Assembly: GCF_000243115.2 (NCBI RefSeq)
Contig: NZ_CP007035.1
Coordinates: 3,968,001-4,032,000, forward strand
Length of the DNA stretch: 64,000 bases
DNA from: Niabella soli DSM 19437
Lineage (GTDB): Bacteria; Bacteroidota; Bacteroidia; Chitinophagales; Chitinophagaceae
Direction: 5' to 3'
The stretch's first letter is position 1. Every line of letters starts with the position of its first letter. Positions 6,981-15,350 of this stretch are shown one piece after another. Position numbers and translations under genes: made by a program. The notes under the pieces are model-generated. The model was not told the origin of the DNA. It did no database searches and saw only the letters and a program-made list of their open reading frames with translations.

Positions 6981-7988
6981 ATGAAAGTAGCCGTTGTGGG
7001 TGCCACAGGTTTGGTGGGCACCAAAATGTTGCAGGTTTTGGCAGAAAGAAATTTTCCTGTATCTGAATTAGTTCCCGTTGCTTCAGCAAAAAGTGTGGGT
7101 AAGGAAGTAGCATTTAAAGGCAAACAATATAAAGTCGTAAGTATGGAAGACGCCATTGCTGCCAAGCCGGATGTGGCGCTGTTTTCAGCAGGCGGCAGCA
7201 CTTCTGCCGAGTGGGCTCCGAAATTTGCAGCAGCCGGCATAACGGTTATTGACAACTCTTCCGCATGGCGGATGGACCCTAAAGTACCATTGGTGGTTCC
7301 GGAGATCAATGCTGATATATTGACCAGCAATGATAAAATAATTGCCAACCCCAATTGCTCTACTATTCAAATGGTGGTGGCCCTGGCGCCGCTGCATAAA
7401 GCCTATAATGCAAAACGCATTGTGGTTTCTACTTACCAGAGTGTTACCGGTACCGGCGTAAAGGCGGTGAGCCAGCTAAAAGGAGAACGGCAGCAGGAAG
7501 TGGCCGGCGCAACAGGGGATTACGAAATGGCGTATAAATATCCCATCGATTTGAATGTGATCCCGCAAATAGATGTGTTTGTGGACAACGGCTATACCAA
7601 GGAAGAGATGAAAATGGTTAATGAAACCAAAAAGATCATGCGCGATGATTCCATCCGGGTAACGGCAACCACCGTTCGTATACCGGTAATGGGCGGCCAC
7701 AGCGAAGCGGTAAATATCGAATTTGAAAATGAATTTGACCTTGCCGATGTGCGCAATTTACTGGAAACAGCCCCTGGGGTAGTAGTGGTAGATGACCTGG
7801 CCAGCCAACAGTACCCCATGCCTAAGGATGCGCATGAAAAGGATGAAGTGTTCGTGGGGCGTATCCGCCGGGACGAATCGCAACCCAAAACCCTCAATCT
7901 GTGGGTGGTGAGCGATAATTTACGTAAGGGTGCCGCAACGAACGCTGTACAGGTAGCGGAATACCTGGCAGCAAGCAATCTGATATAA
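6981..7988 (+). CDS. asd: Aspartate-semialdehyde dehydrogenase
   Basis: NADPH-dependent reduction of L-aspartyl-4-phosphate to aspartate semialdehyde, the branch-point precursor of lysine/diaminopimelate, threonine, isoleucine and methionine. 335 residues, normal length. The N-terminal nucleotide-binding loop is VGATGLVGTKML, the DNSSAWRMD segment follows, the catalytic cysteine lies in NPNCSTIQ near residue 128, and the histidine base is in RIPVMGGHSEAV near 240. The gene is alone behind its own promoter and an apparent Lys/Thr attenuator ending 23 bases before the ATG. That supports regulation by charged tRNA-Lys and tRNA-Thr. Downstream is an intricate palindrome and then uppS. Confidence 0.96.
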   Translation: MKVAVVGATGLVGTKMLQVLAERNFPVSELVPVASAKSVGKEVAFKGKQYKVVSMEDAIAAKPDVALFSAGGSTSAEWAPKFAAAGITVIDNSSAWRMDPKVPLVVPEINADILTSNDKIIANPNCSTIQMVVALAPLHKAYNAKRIVVSTYQSVTGTGVKAVSQLKGERQQEVAGATGDYEMAYKYPIDLNVIPQIDVFVDNGYTKEEMKMVNETKKIMRDDSIRVTATTVRIPVMGGHSEAVNIEFENEFDLADVRNLLETAPGVVVVDDLASQQYPMPKDAHEKDEVFVGRIRRDESQPKTLNLWVVSDNLRKGAATNAVQVAEYLAASNLI

Positions 7989-8096
7989 AAATTTAAAATG
8001 TAAAATATTGAATGTAAAAGTTAAAAGTTGCTGCTAACAGACGGATCCCGCTTTTAACTTCTACATTTTTCGTTTATTATTCTACATTTTAAATTT
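7989..8096. repeat. Nested AT-rich palindrome between asd and uppS
   Basis: The outer arms AAATTTAAAATGTA (7989-8002) and TACATTTTAAATTT (8083-8096) are exact 14-bp complements. Inner arms 8011-8027 and 8051-8067 pair over 17 positions with one wobble. The centre is GC-rich (CAGACGGATCCCG). It fills the whole gap between asd and the uppS start. No T-tract follows directly, but the cruciform or RNA hairpin would be very large. A related AT-rich word occurs at 40501-40540. Confidence 0.7.
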
Positions 8097-8110
8097 ACTT
8101 TGCATCCAGT

Positions 8111-8857
8111 ATGTCAGATTTAGCAGACAAAATAGATAAGGACCGCCTGCCCCGTCATATAGCTATTATAATGGATGGGAACGGGCGGTGGGCGCAGGAG
8201 CAGGGGCAGGATCGCCTGTTTGGGCATTATCATGGGGTCGAGAGTGTGCGGGATATTGTGGAAGGGTGCGCGGAACTGGGCATTGGCTACCTCACTCTTT
8301 ATGCCTTTAGCACAGAAAACTGGGACCGGCCCCAATACGAGGTAACAGGGCTGATGGAATTGCTGGTGGCTACCATCCGGAAAGAAGCAGAAGTACTGCA
8401 TAAAAACAACATCCGCCTGCAAGTGATCGGTGATATGAGCATGCTGCCGGATTACGCCCGCCAGGAGCTAAATGAGGCGTTAGAGATGACCGCAGGAAAC
8501 AGGGGGCTGAACCTGGTAATGGCATTAAGCTACAGTGGTCGCTGGGAGCTCCTTAATGCGGTAAAGGAAATAGCGGGGGAAGTAAGCCGCGGCGGGCTGA
8601 AGCTGGAAAATATCACCCAGGATACCCTGCAGCAACATCTTTGCACCTACGGATTTCCCGACCCGGAACTGATGATCCGTACCGGCGGCGAATACCGGAT
8701 CAGCAATTTCTTATTGTACCAGTTGGCTTATGCCGAACTCCACTTCACCGAGGTGCGCTGGCCCGATTTCAGAAAAGCAAACCTTTACGAAGCGATCATT
8801 GACTATCAAAACCGGGAGCGTAGATTCGGCAAAACATCGGCTCAGGTAACAGAATAG
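8111..8857 (+). CDS. uppS: Isoprenyl (undecaprenyl diphosphate) transferase
   Basis: cis-prenyltransferase that builds the C55 lipid carrier for peptidoglycan and surface glycans. 248 residues. HIAIIMDGNGRWA near residue 18 carries the catalytic Asp and the GNGRWA phosphate loop. GHYHGVESVRDIV, LTLYAFSTENWDRP and, near the C-terminus, LMIRTGGEYRISNFLLYQLAYAE with the RxG and SNF elements complete the family set. ATG 8111 fits the conserved N-terminus. The next genes are bamA and two skp paralogues, a common envelope-biogenesis neighbourhood in Bacteroidota. Confidence 0.96.
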   Translation: MSDLADKIDKDRLPRHIAIIMDGNGRWAQEQGQDRLFGHYHGVESVRDIVEGCAELGIGYLTLYAFSTENWDRPQYEVTGLMELLVATIRKEAEVLHKNNIRLQVIGDMSMLPDYARQELNEALEMTAGNRGLNLVMALSYSGRWELLNAVKEIAGEVSRGGLKLENITQDTLQQHLCTYGFPDPELMIRTGGEYRISNFLLYQLAYAELHFTEVRWPDFRKANLYEAIIDYQNRERRFGKTSAQVTE

Positions 8858-9033
8858 CACCCGATTAGTTTACTAAAAGCTGCTATTACCACAAATACAG
8901 GTTCTTTTTAACATACAGTTTCCAAATTTTACCGTTAATTTGCCGCCGCAATGGGGTGGAAGGGTTGAATGAGAAATTGGTAGACTCCTGCTTTGCACAA
9001 CAAAATTGATTACCGTAATACTTTAACCTTTAT

Positions 9034-11766
9034 ATGCGCTTTTTTATTTACAGAATTTGCATTGTAACTATATCTATTTTTGCGGCTAATCATGCTTTTT
9101 CACAGGTTGATTCTACTCCGGTAACTTCGGTTGATCCGAGGATTGAGGAATTTCTTCAAAGCTCACAACAAAAAGAATATACGCTGTCTAATGTAAAAAT
9201 CACCGGTGTAACTTATCTGGATTCTACTATTGTTTTATCAGTTGCGGGGCTCCAAAAAGGGCAAAAGTTTGTATATCCCGGTTCTGATATTTTTGCCCGT
9301 GCTATCAATAACCTTTGGAAACAAAAGCTTTTCGCCAATGTGGAAGTTTATATTACCAGTGTTGATAATGATAAAGTAGGAGTGGAAATAGCCATCCTGG
9401 AGCGCCCGCGCCTGGGAAGCTTTAAGTTTGAGGGGGTTAAAAAAACAGAAATCGAGGAACTGACAAAGAAGATCGGCCTGGTAAAACAATCGATCCTCTC
9501 CGAAAATACCCGGCAAAATATTAAACAGGTGGTAAAAACCTATTTTGAAGAAAAAGGTTTTTATGATATCAATACGACGCTGGTGGAAACACCTGATCCC
9601 GTTTATAAAAACTCCAGCGCGCTTACTATTAAAATAGACAAAGGCAAGAAAGTAAAAATTGATGAAATTAACTTTTTTGGCAATGATAATGTTGAGTCGG
9701 CCAAGCTGAAAAAGCAGATGAAGGGCACCAAGGAAATGACCCGGATGTCCCTGTATCCTTCTTCTTATGTAAGCCCTTATGGTCCCAAGCAGATCTATTC
9801 CTTTAATGAATATATGAAGGATTGGGGCTTTTTAACCGGCACCAAAACCTTAAAAGTACTGGATCCGTATTTCCGGTTTAAATTTTTCAGCTCCTCCAAA
9901 TTCAATCCGAAGAAATATGATGAGGATAAGGATAAAGTGCTGAAGTACTTTAACTCCAAGGGCTACCGCGATGCCCAGATCCTTGCCGATACCCAGGTGA
10001 TCCAGAATAACAAAATGTATGTGGACCTGAAGGTAATGGAAGGACATAAATACTATTTTGGGAACATCACCTGGAAGGGAAATAAAGAGTTTAGTGATAC
10101 GGTGCTGAACGCAATACTTAAGATCAATAAAGGCGATATTTATAACGCTACCATTCTGAACAAGCGCCTGGGGCTTGAGCCCAGCCAGGATCAGTATGAT
10201 ATTACCACATTGTATAATGACAAGGGGTATCTTTTCTTTAATATAACTCCCTGGGAAACAAAGATATATAACGACACTATCGATTATGAGATCCGTATGG
10301 TTGAAGGCCCTATTGCCCGCATCAAGAACGTAAATATCATGGGGAATGAACGCACCAAGGACCATGTGATCCGCCGGGAACTGCGGACGATCCCCGGTGA
10401 ATTGTTCAGCCGGACCGACCTGATGCGCTCTATCCGTGAACTGAATACCCTGAACTTTTTTGAACAGGAATCGATCAATCCGCAACCGGTGCCCAACCAG
10501 GCGGATGGAACGGTTGACATTAACTGGAAGCTGAAAGAAAAATCCTCCGACCAGTTGGAGCTTTCCGCCGGATGGGGCGGCGGTATTGGTTTGACCGGCA
10601 CCCTGGGGGTAACCTTCAATAACTTTTCCATCCGTAATATCTGGAAAAAAGAAGCCTGGGATCCGTTGCCCGTGGGGGATGGACAAAAGCTGAGCCTGCG
10701 CGTTCAGTCGAACGGTAAAATTTACCGCTCTTACAACGCCTCGTTTACAGAACCCTGGCTGGGCGGAAAGAAAAGGAATTCGCTGACGATATCCTATAAT
10801 AACAGTAAGTACCACATGGGTGGGTATGACTATAGTACCAACCGTTATATCTTCTCTGATACTTCTTCCTTAACCGTTAACGGCGTTAGCGTTGGTTTGG
10901 GTAAACAATTGAAATGGCCCGATGACTTTTTCACGATCAACTACATCGCTTCTTTTACGCGATATGATGTGAGGAATATGGGCTTGCAGTACGGATTGCC
11001 GTTTCAGACCGGTAAATCCAATAACCTGAGCTTTAAGATTATGCTTACCCGCAATTCCGTATCGGATCCTATCTTCCCCAGAAGTGGTAGTGAGCTGACG
11101 GCAAGCGTGCAGGCCACACCTCCGTATTCTTTATGGGGTGGCTCATATAAAGCAGGGAGGGAGTATGAAAATGTAGAATACCATAAATGGCGTTTTGGCG
11201 CCACCTGGTATGTTCCGCTGGGACGGCCTAAAGGCGATGATAAAAACCGGCAGTTTGTATTGAAGCTGGCAGCCAAATACGGTTTTATGGGCCGGTATAA
11301 CAAAAACCTGGATTACTCACCATTTGAGCGTTTCCAGTTGGGTGACGCGGGCATGAATACCACTTATTCCTTAACAGGGTTTGACATCATTGCCTTGCGC
11401 GGTTACCCGATCTTTACCAACTCGGACCCTCGTGTAAATCCGGATAACGGAAGCTCCAGCATCTATAATAACCTGTTTACTATCTTTAATAAATACCAGG
11501 CAGAGTTGCGGTATCCGCTGGTTACAAACCCCAGCAGTACTATCTACGGATTGGCGTTCTTTGAAGCGGCAAATGGCTGGCGCGATTATAAGGACTATAA
11601 CCCCTTCCGCCTGCGCCGGGCTGCTGGTTTGGGTATGCGTTTTTATCTGCCGATGTTTGGTTTGCTTGGGTTTGACTATGGTATCGGGCTGGATCGCCTC
11701 GCACCCGGACAAGGGCTTAAAAACGCCGGTAAGTTTACCTTTATGCTTGGGTTTGAGCCGGAATAA
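9034..11766 (+). CDS. bamA: Outer-membrane protein assembly factor BamA (Omp85)
   Basis: 910 residues. A signal peptide ends at AFSQ. The N-terminal 480 residues are POTRA repeats (recognisable pieces: YTLSNVKITGVTYLD, LGSFKFEGVKKTEIEEL, VKIDEINFFGNDNVESAKL, YYFGNITWKGNKEF, ARIKNVNIMGNERTKDHVI), and the rest is the 16-strand Omp85 barrel ending FMLGFEPE. The loop-6 Arg-Gly-Tyr of ALRGYP near residue 787 corresponds to the conserved VRGF motif. It folds and inserts barrel proteins in the outer membrane. It is longer than the E. coli protein, as is usual in this phylum. The two skp genes that follow probably form one operon with it. It is distinct from the TamL-like Omp85 at 51-53 kb. Confidence 0.95.
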   Translation: MRFFIYRICIVTISIFAANHAFSQVDSTPVTSVDPRIEEFLQSSQQKEYTLSNVKITGVTYLDSTIVLSVAGLQKGQKFVYPGSDIFARAINNLWKQKLFANVEVYITSVDNDKVGVEIAILERPRLGSFKFEGVKKTEIEELTKKIGLVKQSILSENTRQNIKQVVKTYFEEKGFYDINTTLVETPDPVYKNSSALTIKIDKGKKVKIDEINFFGNDNVESAKLKKQMKGTKEMTRMSLYPSSYVSPYGPKQIYSFNEYMKDWGFLTGTKTLKVLDPYFRFKFFSSSKFNPKKYDEDKDKVLKYFNSKGYRDAQILADTQVIQNNKMYVDLKVMEGHKYYFGNITWKGNKEFSDTVLNAILKINKGDIYNATILNKRLGLEPSQDQYDITTLYNDKGYLFFNITPWETKIYNDTIDYEIRMVEGPIARIKNVNIMGNERTKDHVIRRELRTIPGELFSRTDLMRSIRELNTLNFFEQESINPQPVPNQADGTVDINWKLKEKSSDQLELSAGWGGGIGLTGTLGVTFNNFSIRNIWKKEAWDPLPVGDGQKLSLRVQSNGKIYRSYNASFTEPWLGGKKRNSLTISYNNSKYHMGGYDYSTNRYIFSDTSSLTVNGVSVGLGKQLKWPDDFFTINYIASFTRYDVRNMGLQYGLPFQTGKSNNLSFKIMLTRNSVSDPIFPRSGSELTASVQATPPYSLWGGSYKAGREYENVEYHKWRFGATWYVPLGRPKGDDKNRQFVLKLAAKYGFMGRYNKNLDYSPFERFQLGDAGMNTTYSLTGFDIIALRGYPIFTNSDPRVNPDNGSSSIYNNLFTIFNKYQAELRYPLVTNPSSTIYGLAFFEAANGWRDYKDYNPFRLRRAAGLGMRFYLPMFGLLGFDYGIGLDRLAPGQGLKNAGKFTFMLGFEPE

Positions 11767-11807
11767 TCCTCCTTTTAACGATTTTTTATAGAAAATTGTA
11801 TTTGTAT

Positions 11808-12320
11808 ATGAAACAACTGTTTACGCTGCTTATTGCATTAGCTGCATTTGCGACATCAGCCACCGCTCAGAAATATATTATTATTGACACCCGTTATATT
11901 TTTGATAAAATGCCGGAATATAAACAGGTGCAGACAGCAGTAAATGCGGCCGCTGCGGATTGGCAAAAAGAGATCGACAGCAAACAAGCCATCCTGGATA
12001 AGGCTTATGATGAATATGATTCCCAGCAAAGTATGCTAAGTGCAGATGCCCGGAAGAAGAAAGAAGCCGATCTTTTTAATAAGGAAAAGGAATTGCGGGA
12101 TCTGCAAAAGAAGCGCTTTGGCTTTGAAGGCGACCTGTTTAAGAAACGCCAGGAGGCGATGCAGCCCCTGCAGGAGAAGGTAAACAGAGCGGTACAGAAA
12201 TTGGTTATGGATAACGGCTATGATTTGGTTTTGGATAAAAGTGAGGGAAAATCTATTATATTTGCCGACCCAAAATTGGATAAAAGTGACGCTGTGCTGA
12301 AATTATTGACAGGAAAATAG
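11808..12320 (+). CDS. Skp/OmpH family periplasmic chaperone (first copy)
   Basis: 170 residues from ATG 11808; an upstream TTG at 11796 would spoil the signal peptide MKQLFTLLIALAAFATSATAQ. The mature protein opens KYIIIDTRYIFDKMPEY, a beta strand typical of Skp. Then comes a long Lys/Glu/Asp/Gln-rich helical hairpin (about residues 40-130), and the C-terminal strand YDLVLDKSEGKSIIFADPKLD. As a trimeric jellyfish-like holdase it would escort unfolded barrel proteins to BamA, encoded 41 bases upstream. One of two tandem paralogues. Confidence 0.9.
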   Translation: MKQLFTLLIALAAFATSATAQKYIIIDTRYIFDKMPEYKQVQTAVNAAAADWQKEIDSKQAILDKAYDEYDSQQSMLSADARKKKEADLFNKEKELRDLQKKRFGFEGDLFKKRQEAMQPLQEKVNRAVQKLVMDNGYDLVLDKSEGKSIIFADPKLDKSDAVLKLLTGK

Positions 12321-12416
12321 GCAACGCTTCCTTTGGTTCAATCATCATAAACAAACAACAAAAATTATAAACCCGTCCCGCCCGCAACAATGGAACGGAC
12401 AAACAAAAAAAAGTAA

Positions 12417-13010
12417 ATGAAAAGAATAAAAGTTCTTGCTTTAGCAGCAGGGTTGGTTATCACAGGCTTATCGGCTTCAGCACAAAAGATCGCCGCCGTG
12501 GATATGGATGGTTTGGTGTATAGCCTGCCTGAAATACAGACTGTGCAAAAGACAATGCAAACATTTCAACAAGATTCAATCGGCGGTGAATATACCCGTT
12601 TGTCGAAAGAATTACATGATAAGGACAGCGTCTACAAAGATGCTAAAACATCGGCATCCGTTAAAGCTACACTTGAGAAAGAGATGGCGCCAATACAGAA
12701 TACTTTAATGGGCTGGCAGCAGATTGCAGGCGAACTTAACCAGCAAAAGCAACAACAACTATTAGCGCCTTTATATAACAAAGTGCACCAGGCCATTACA
12801 GCCGTAGCAAAAGAAAAAGGGTATGCCTATGTTTTGCAAATAGGCGCCTTTATTGTTGCACCGGAAGCAGATAATATTTCTCTTGCTGTAGCGCAAAAGC
12901 TGGGCATTAAGGTTGACCAGGGCGCTGGCGCTCCTGCCGGTGGTGCAGCTCCGGCAAGTGGTACTAAAGCTCCGGCAAAAGTTCCGGCGAAGACCCCGGC
13001 AAAAAAATAA
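12417..13010 (+). CDS. Skp/OmpH family periplasmic chaperone (second copy, Pro/Ala/Lys tail)
   Basis: 197 residues: signal peptide MKRIKVLALAAGLVITGLSASAQ, then KIAAVDMDGLVYSLPEIQ and the coiled helical arms, ending with YAYVLQIGAFIVAPEADNIS as in the first copy. It has an extra C-terminal tail of about 35 residues made only of Ala, Pro, Gly, Lys, Thr and Ser (PAKVPAKTPAKK at the end), absent from the upstream paralogue and likely disordered. A strong terminator follows 24 bases after the stop, closing the bamA operon. Confidence 0.88.
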   Translation: MKRIKVLALAAGLVITGLSASAQKIAAVDMDGLVYSLPEIQTVQKTMQTFQQDSIGGEYTRLSKELHDKDSVYKDAKTSASVKATLEKEMAPIQNTLMGWQQIAGELNQQKQQQLLAPLYNKVHQAITAVAKEKGYAYVLQIGAFIVAPEADNISLAVAQKLGIKVDQGAGAPAGGAAPASGTKAPAKVPAKTPAKK

Positions 13011-13033
13011 CCGGTTAAAATACTACAGATATA

Positions 13034-13071
13034 GCGACCCCGCACTGATTTCAGTTGCGGGGTCGCTTTTT
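13034..13071 (+). terminator. Rho-independent terminator of the bamA-skp-skp unit
   Basis: GCGACCCCGCA (13034-13044) pairs perfectly with TGCGGGGTCGC (13056-13066), with an inner CTGA/TCAG extension, followed by five T. Confidence 0.9.
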
Positions 13072-13116
13072 ATGGGGCAAACGCATCCATTAGCGGTTTA
13101 ACAGATTGATAATAAC

Positions 13117-13595
13117 CCGCCATCAATTTTATTAAAAACCCATGGGCATGTTGATTGCAAAGGATAGTATTGCCGGACCGATATATAAGCCGGGCCCGCC
13201 CGGATAGACCGGTCGGACGGGCCTATGGCTCTCTGGTTCTACTTACGCACAGGTTAATAAGGAACTGAAGGCCCTTGTTAACCTATTAAACCGAGGCCAC
13301 GCCTCTTGTATGTTCATTGGTGGGGTGAGCTCTGGTCCGGTACAATGACATTCCTTATGCCACGGAAAGTCAGGGGCTTGTTCATCAGGCAAATCCGGAA
13401 TAAATTCGGGATTGAAGAGCTGAGCCGAGAATTAAGTACCATCGGCACGATCCATTTGAGTTTGGAAATAATGCCGGGCTGCAGGAACCCTGCCTGTTTT
13501 CTCAATTGTCTGCCGCCATACCCAATTAATAGCAATGGGAGCGGGGAGCCTACGCTCATTATGATAATTTTGATGCCGGTTCATTATGATAATTT
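13117..13595. repeat. Structured direct repeat, copy A, upstream of acyltransferase gene
   Basis: About 480 bases that align by eye, with gaps, to 14829-15265 in the same orientation. Shared blocks include ATCAATTTTATTAAAA (13122), TGGCTCTCT (13226), CCTTGTTAACC (13273), ATTAAACCGAGGCCACGCCT (13285), GCATCGGCAC-like CCATCGGCACGATCCATTT (13439) and CATTATGATAATTTTGAT (13557). Copy A can fold a 12-bp stem AGGTTAATAAGG/CCTTGTTAACCT and a 9-position stem AATCCGGAA/TTCGGGATT (one mismatch). A palindromic insert GGCCCG..CGGGCC near 13193-13222 is missing from copy B. No convincing gene lies inside. The stretch 13072-13116 before it and 13596-13665 after it show nothing else. Confidence 0.65.
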
Positions 13596-13665
13596 GCGCA
13601 TTAAAATTTCAGCGCCCTATTTTTTAGTTACAAACTCCCTAAATTTGAAAAGTTAAATATCCTGA

Positions 13666-14793
13666 ATGAAATATCGTTTTCAAGTATTGGACATTTTTCG
13701 CGGCTTGTTCGCGTCTTTTGTATTTCTCTACCATCTAAGTGCATTTAGCCAAACGGCGATCATTAATAACGGATTCGTATACAACTCCGATATGTTTGTA
13801 GATTTCTTTTTTGTACTTAGCGGATTTGTAATTGGTTATAGTTATGAACACCTTGCATCCACAAAGGAGTTAGGCAAATTTTTTAAGAAAAGAGTACTAC
13901 GCATTTACCCGCTGCATTTTGTGATGTTGCTGGCATTTTTGATGATGGAAGTCGCCAAGCACCTTTTGGCGAATAAAATACACGTAAACAATCTTCATTC
14001 GGAAAATAATCTCTACACGTTCATCTCTTCTCTGTTTTTGCTCAATTCATTTCCCGTTTTTCATGTAAAGGATGTGAGTTGGAATATCCCCAGTTGGTCT
14101 ATCAGCGCCGAAATGGCGGCCTATTTTATATTTGGTTGGCTGCTGCTTGCAATCAATAAACCTAAGTTTTATAAGATGCGGGCCGTTGCCTATTCTATAA
14201 TATTGTTGCTGGCAACTTTTTCATTTATTTATATCACTAAAGGGATTAAACTGAATTACACTTTTGATTATGGTTTTCTGCGTGGTATTATAGGGTTCTT
14301 TACCGGATTGCTTTGTCTTCTTTTTTTTCTGCGAACAAAAGAATTTATGTTTAAGGTTTCGGGTGTTTTCTTTTCTGTTGCAGAAACGGTAGCGCTGGTA
14401 TTGGTTTGTTTAAGTATCTATTATGGTACATTATTAAAACCCGTTGGGCTAATATATGAGCTGATATTTTTTTTGTGCATTTATATATTTTCATTTGAGA
14501 AAGGGTTTATATCCGGGGGGATGAAAAAGATAAAAGTCCTTGGAAAAGTTGGTAAATATTCTTATTCCATTTACATGACCCACGCATTGCTCATCAGCCT
14601 GTTTAACGTATTATTCATCCGGATCTTAAAATTTCCGCCAACGGCATATTCTTATTTGTTTATACTCAACTATCTGTTAATTTATTTTGTGTCTTCCCTG
14701 ACATACAAACACATTGAGTTAAAATTTTATAGTCAGAAGCGGAGTGATAAAAGAATATTGACAACGGCTGCAACTGATTCTTATTCCAATTAA
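13666..14793 (+). CDS. Acyltransferase family 3 (OafA/YrhL-type) membrane protein
   Basis: 375 residues, about ten hydrophobic helices, beginning YRFQVLDIFRGLFASFVFLYHL: the Asp-x2-Arg-Gly and the downstream histidine are the acyltransferase-3 signature. MFVDFFFVLSGFVIGYSYEH and KKRVLRIYPLHFVMLL (the conserved Arg-x-Tyr-Pro-Leu-His) follow. SWSISAEMAAYFIFGW supplies the conserved Ser-x-Glu. Such proteins O-acetylate surface glycans or lipids using cytosolic acyl donors. The gene is visibly AT-richer than its neighbours and is bracketed by two diverged copies of the same ~450-bp element, pointing to acquisition as a unit. No glycan biosynthesis gene is adjacent, so the acceptor is unknown. Confidence 0.88.
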   Translation: MKYRFQVLDIFRGLFASFVFLYHLSAFSQTAIINNGFVYNSDMFVDFFFVLSGFVIGYSYEHLASTKELGKFFKKRVLRIYPLHFVMLLAFLMMEVAKHLLANKIHVNNLHSENNLYTFISSLFLLNSFPVFHVKDVSWNIPSWSISAEMAAYFIFGWLLLAINKPKFYKMRAVAYSIILLLATFSFIYITKGIKLNYTFDYGFLRGIIGFFTGLLCLLFFLRTKEFMFKVSGVFFSVAETVALVLVCLSIYYGTLLKPVGLIYELIFFLCIYIFSFEKGFISGGMKKIKVLGKVGKYSYSIYMTHALLISLFNVLFIRILKFPPTAYSYLFILNYLLIYFVSSLTYKHIELKFYSQKRSDKRILTTAATDSYSN

Positions 14794-14828
14794 ACATTAA
14801 GAAACGCTGTCATGCTGAGTTATTTAAT

Positions 14829-15265
14829 AAACCGGTATCAATTTTATTAAAATACTTGTGATGCTGATTGACTAATGGGGTATCGCTGCAGGATCAACTT
14901 ATAGGCCGAGCCGATGGCTCTCTACTTTTAGTTGCGCGCTTTTAACAAGAAACTAAAGTTCCTTGTTAACCCATTAAACCGAGGCTACGCCTCTTCAACG
15001 TTTACTGACTGGAGGTTTCAACTAGTTTAATCATATGCTCAATGTGACAGAAAGCCAGAGGCTTGCGTTCTTCAGGTAACTTCGGAATTTATTCCGAAGT
15101 AATGAGCCAAATATAGGAGATTGACTGCCATCGGCACAATCCATTTCGAAAGCAAGCCCAGGCCTGCTATTGCTCTTAGCTAACGAGCACCCCGCCTGCT
15201 TTGATCACAATGAAGGAGAATCCATAAGTCCATTATGATAATTTTGATACCTGTTCATTATTAGT
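14829..15265. repeat. Structured direct repeat, copy B, downstream of acyltransferase gene
   Basis: Counterpart of 13117-13595, same orientation, starting ATCAATTTTATTAAAA (14838) and ending CATTATGATAATTTTGAT (15231). It can form GAGCC-GAT-GGCTC (14908), TTAACAAG..CTTGTTAA with an inner AACT/AGTT (14942-14969), GAGGC-TAC-GCCTC (14981) and a perfect 9-bp stem ACTTCGGAA/TTCCGAAGT (15079-15100). In the last stem two base pairs differ from copy A by compensating changes on both sides (A-T to C-G, C-G to T-A). No gene is seen within it, and 15266-15350 holds nothing recognisable. Confidence 0.65.
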
Positions 15266-15350
15266 CTAAGTTAACCGATACATCCGCTGGCCAGGTGAAG
15301 CAAAAAAACAACAATGCCTCGCTGGTCAAATGTGGTATTGTTTTACCCTC

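Noticed and set aside
9850-10815. Long minus-strand reading frame opposite bamA (321 codons)
   Set aside because: It mirrors the codon structure of a certain gene and has no recognisable domain or start signal; the same holds for other antisense frames opposite uvrD, prfA and cysN.
13306-13656. Plus-strand frame of 116 codons and a minus-strand frame of 81 codons before the acyltransferase gene
   Set aside because: Both lie in the structured direct repeat. The corresponding frames are broken in copy B, so coding is not conserved.
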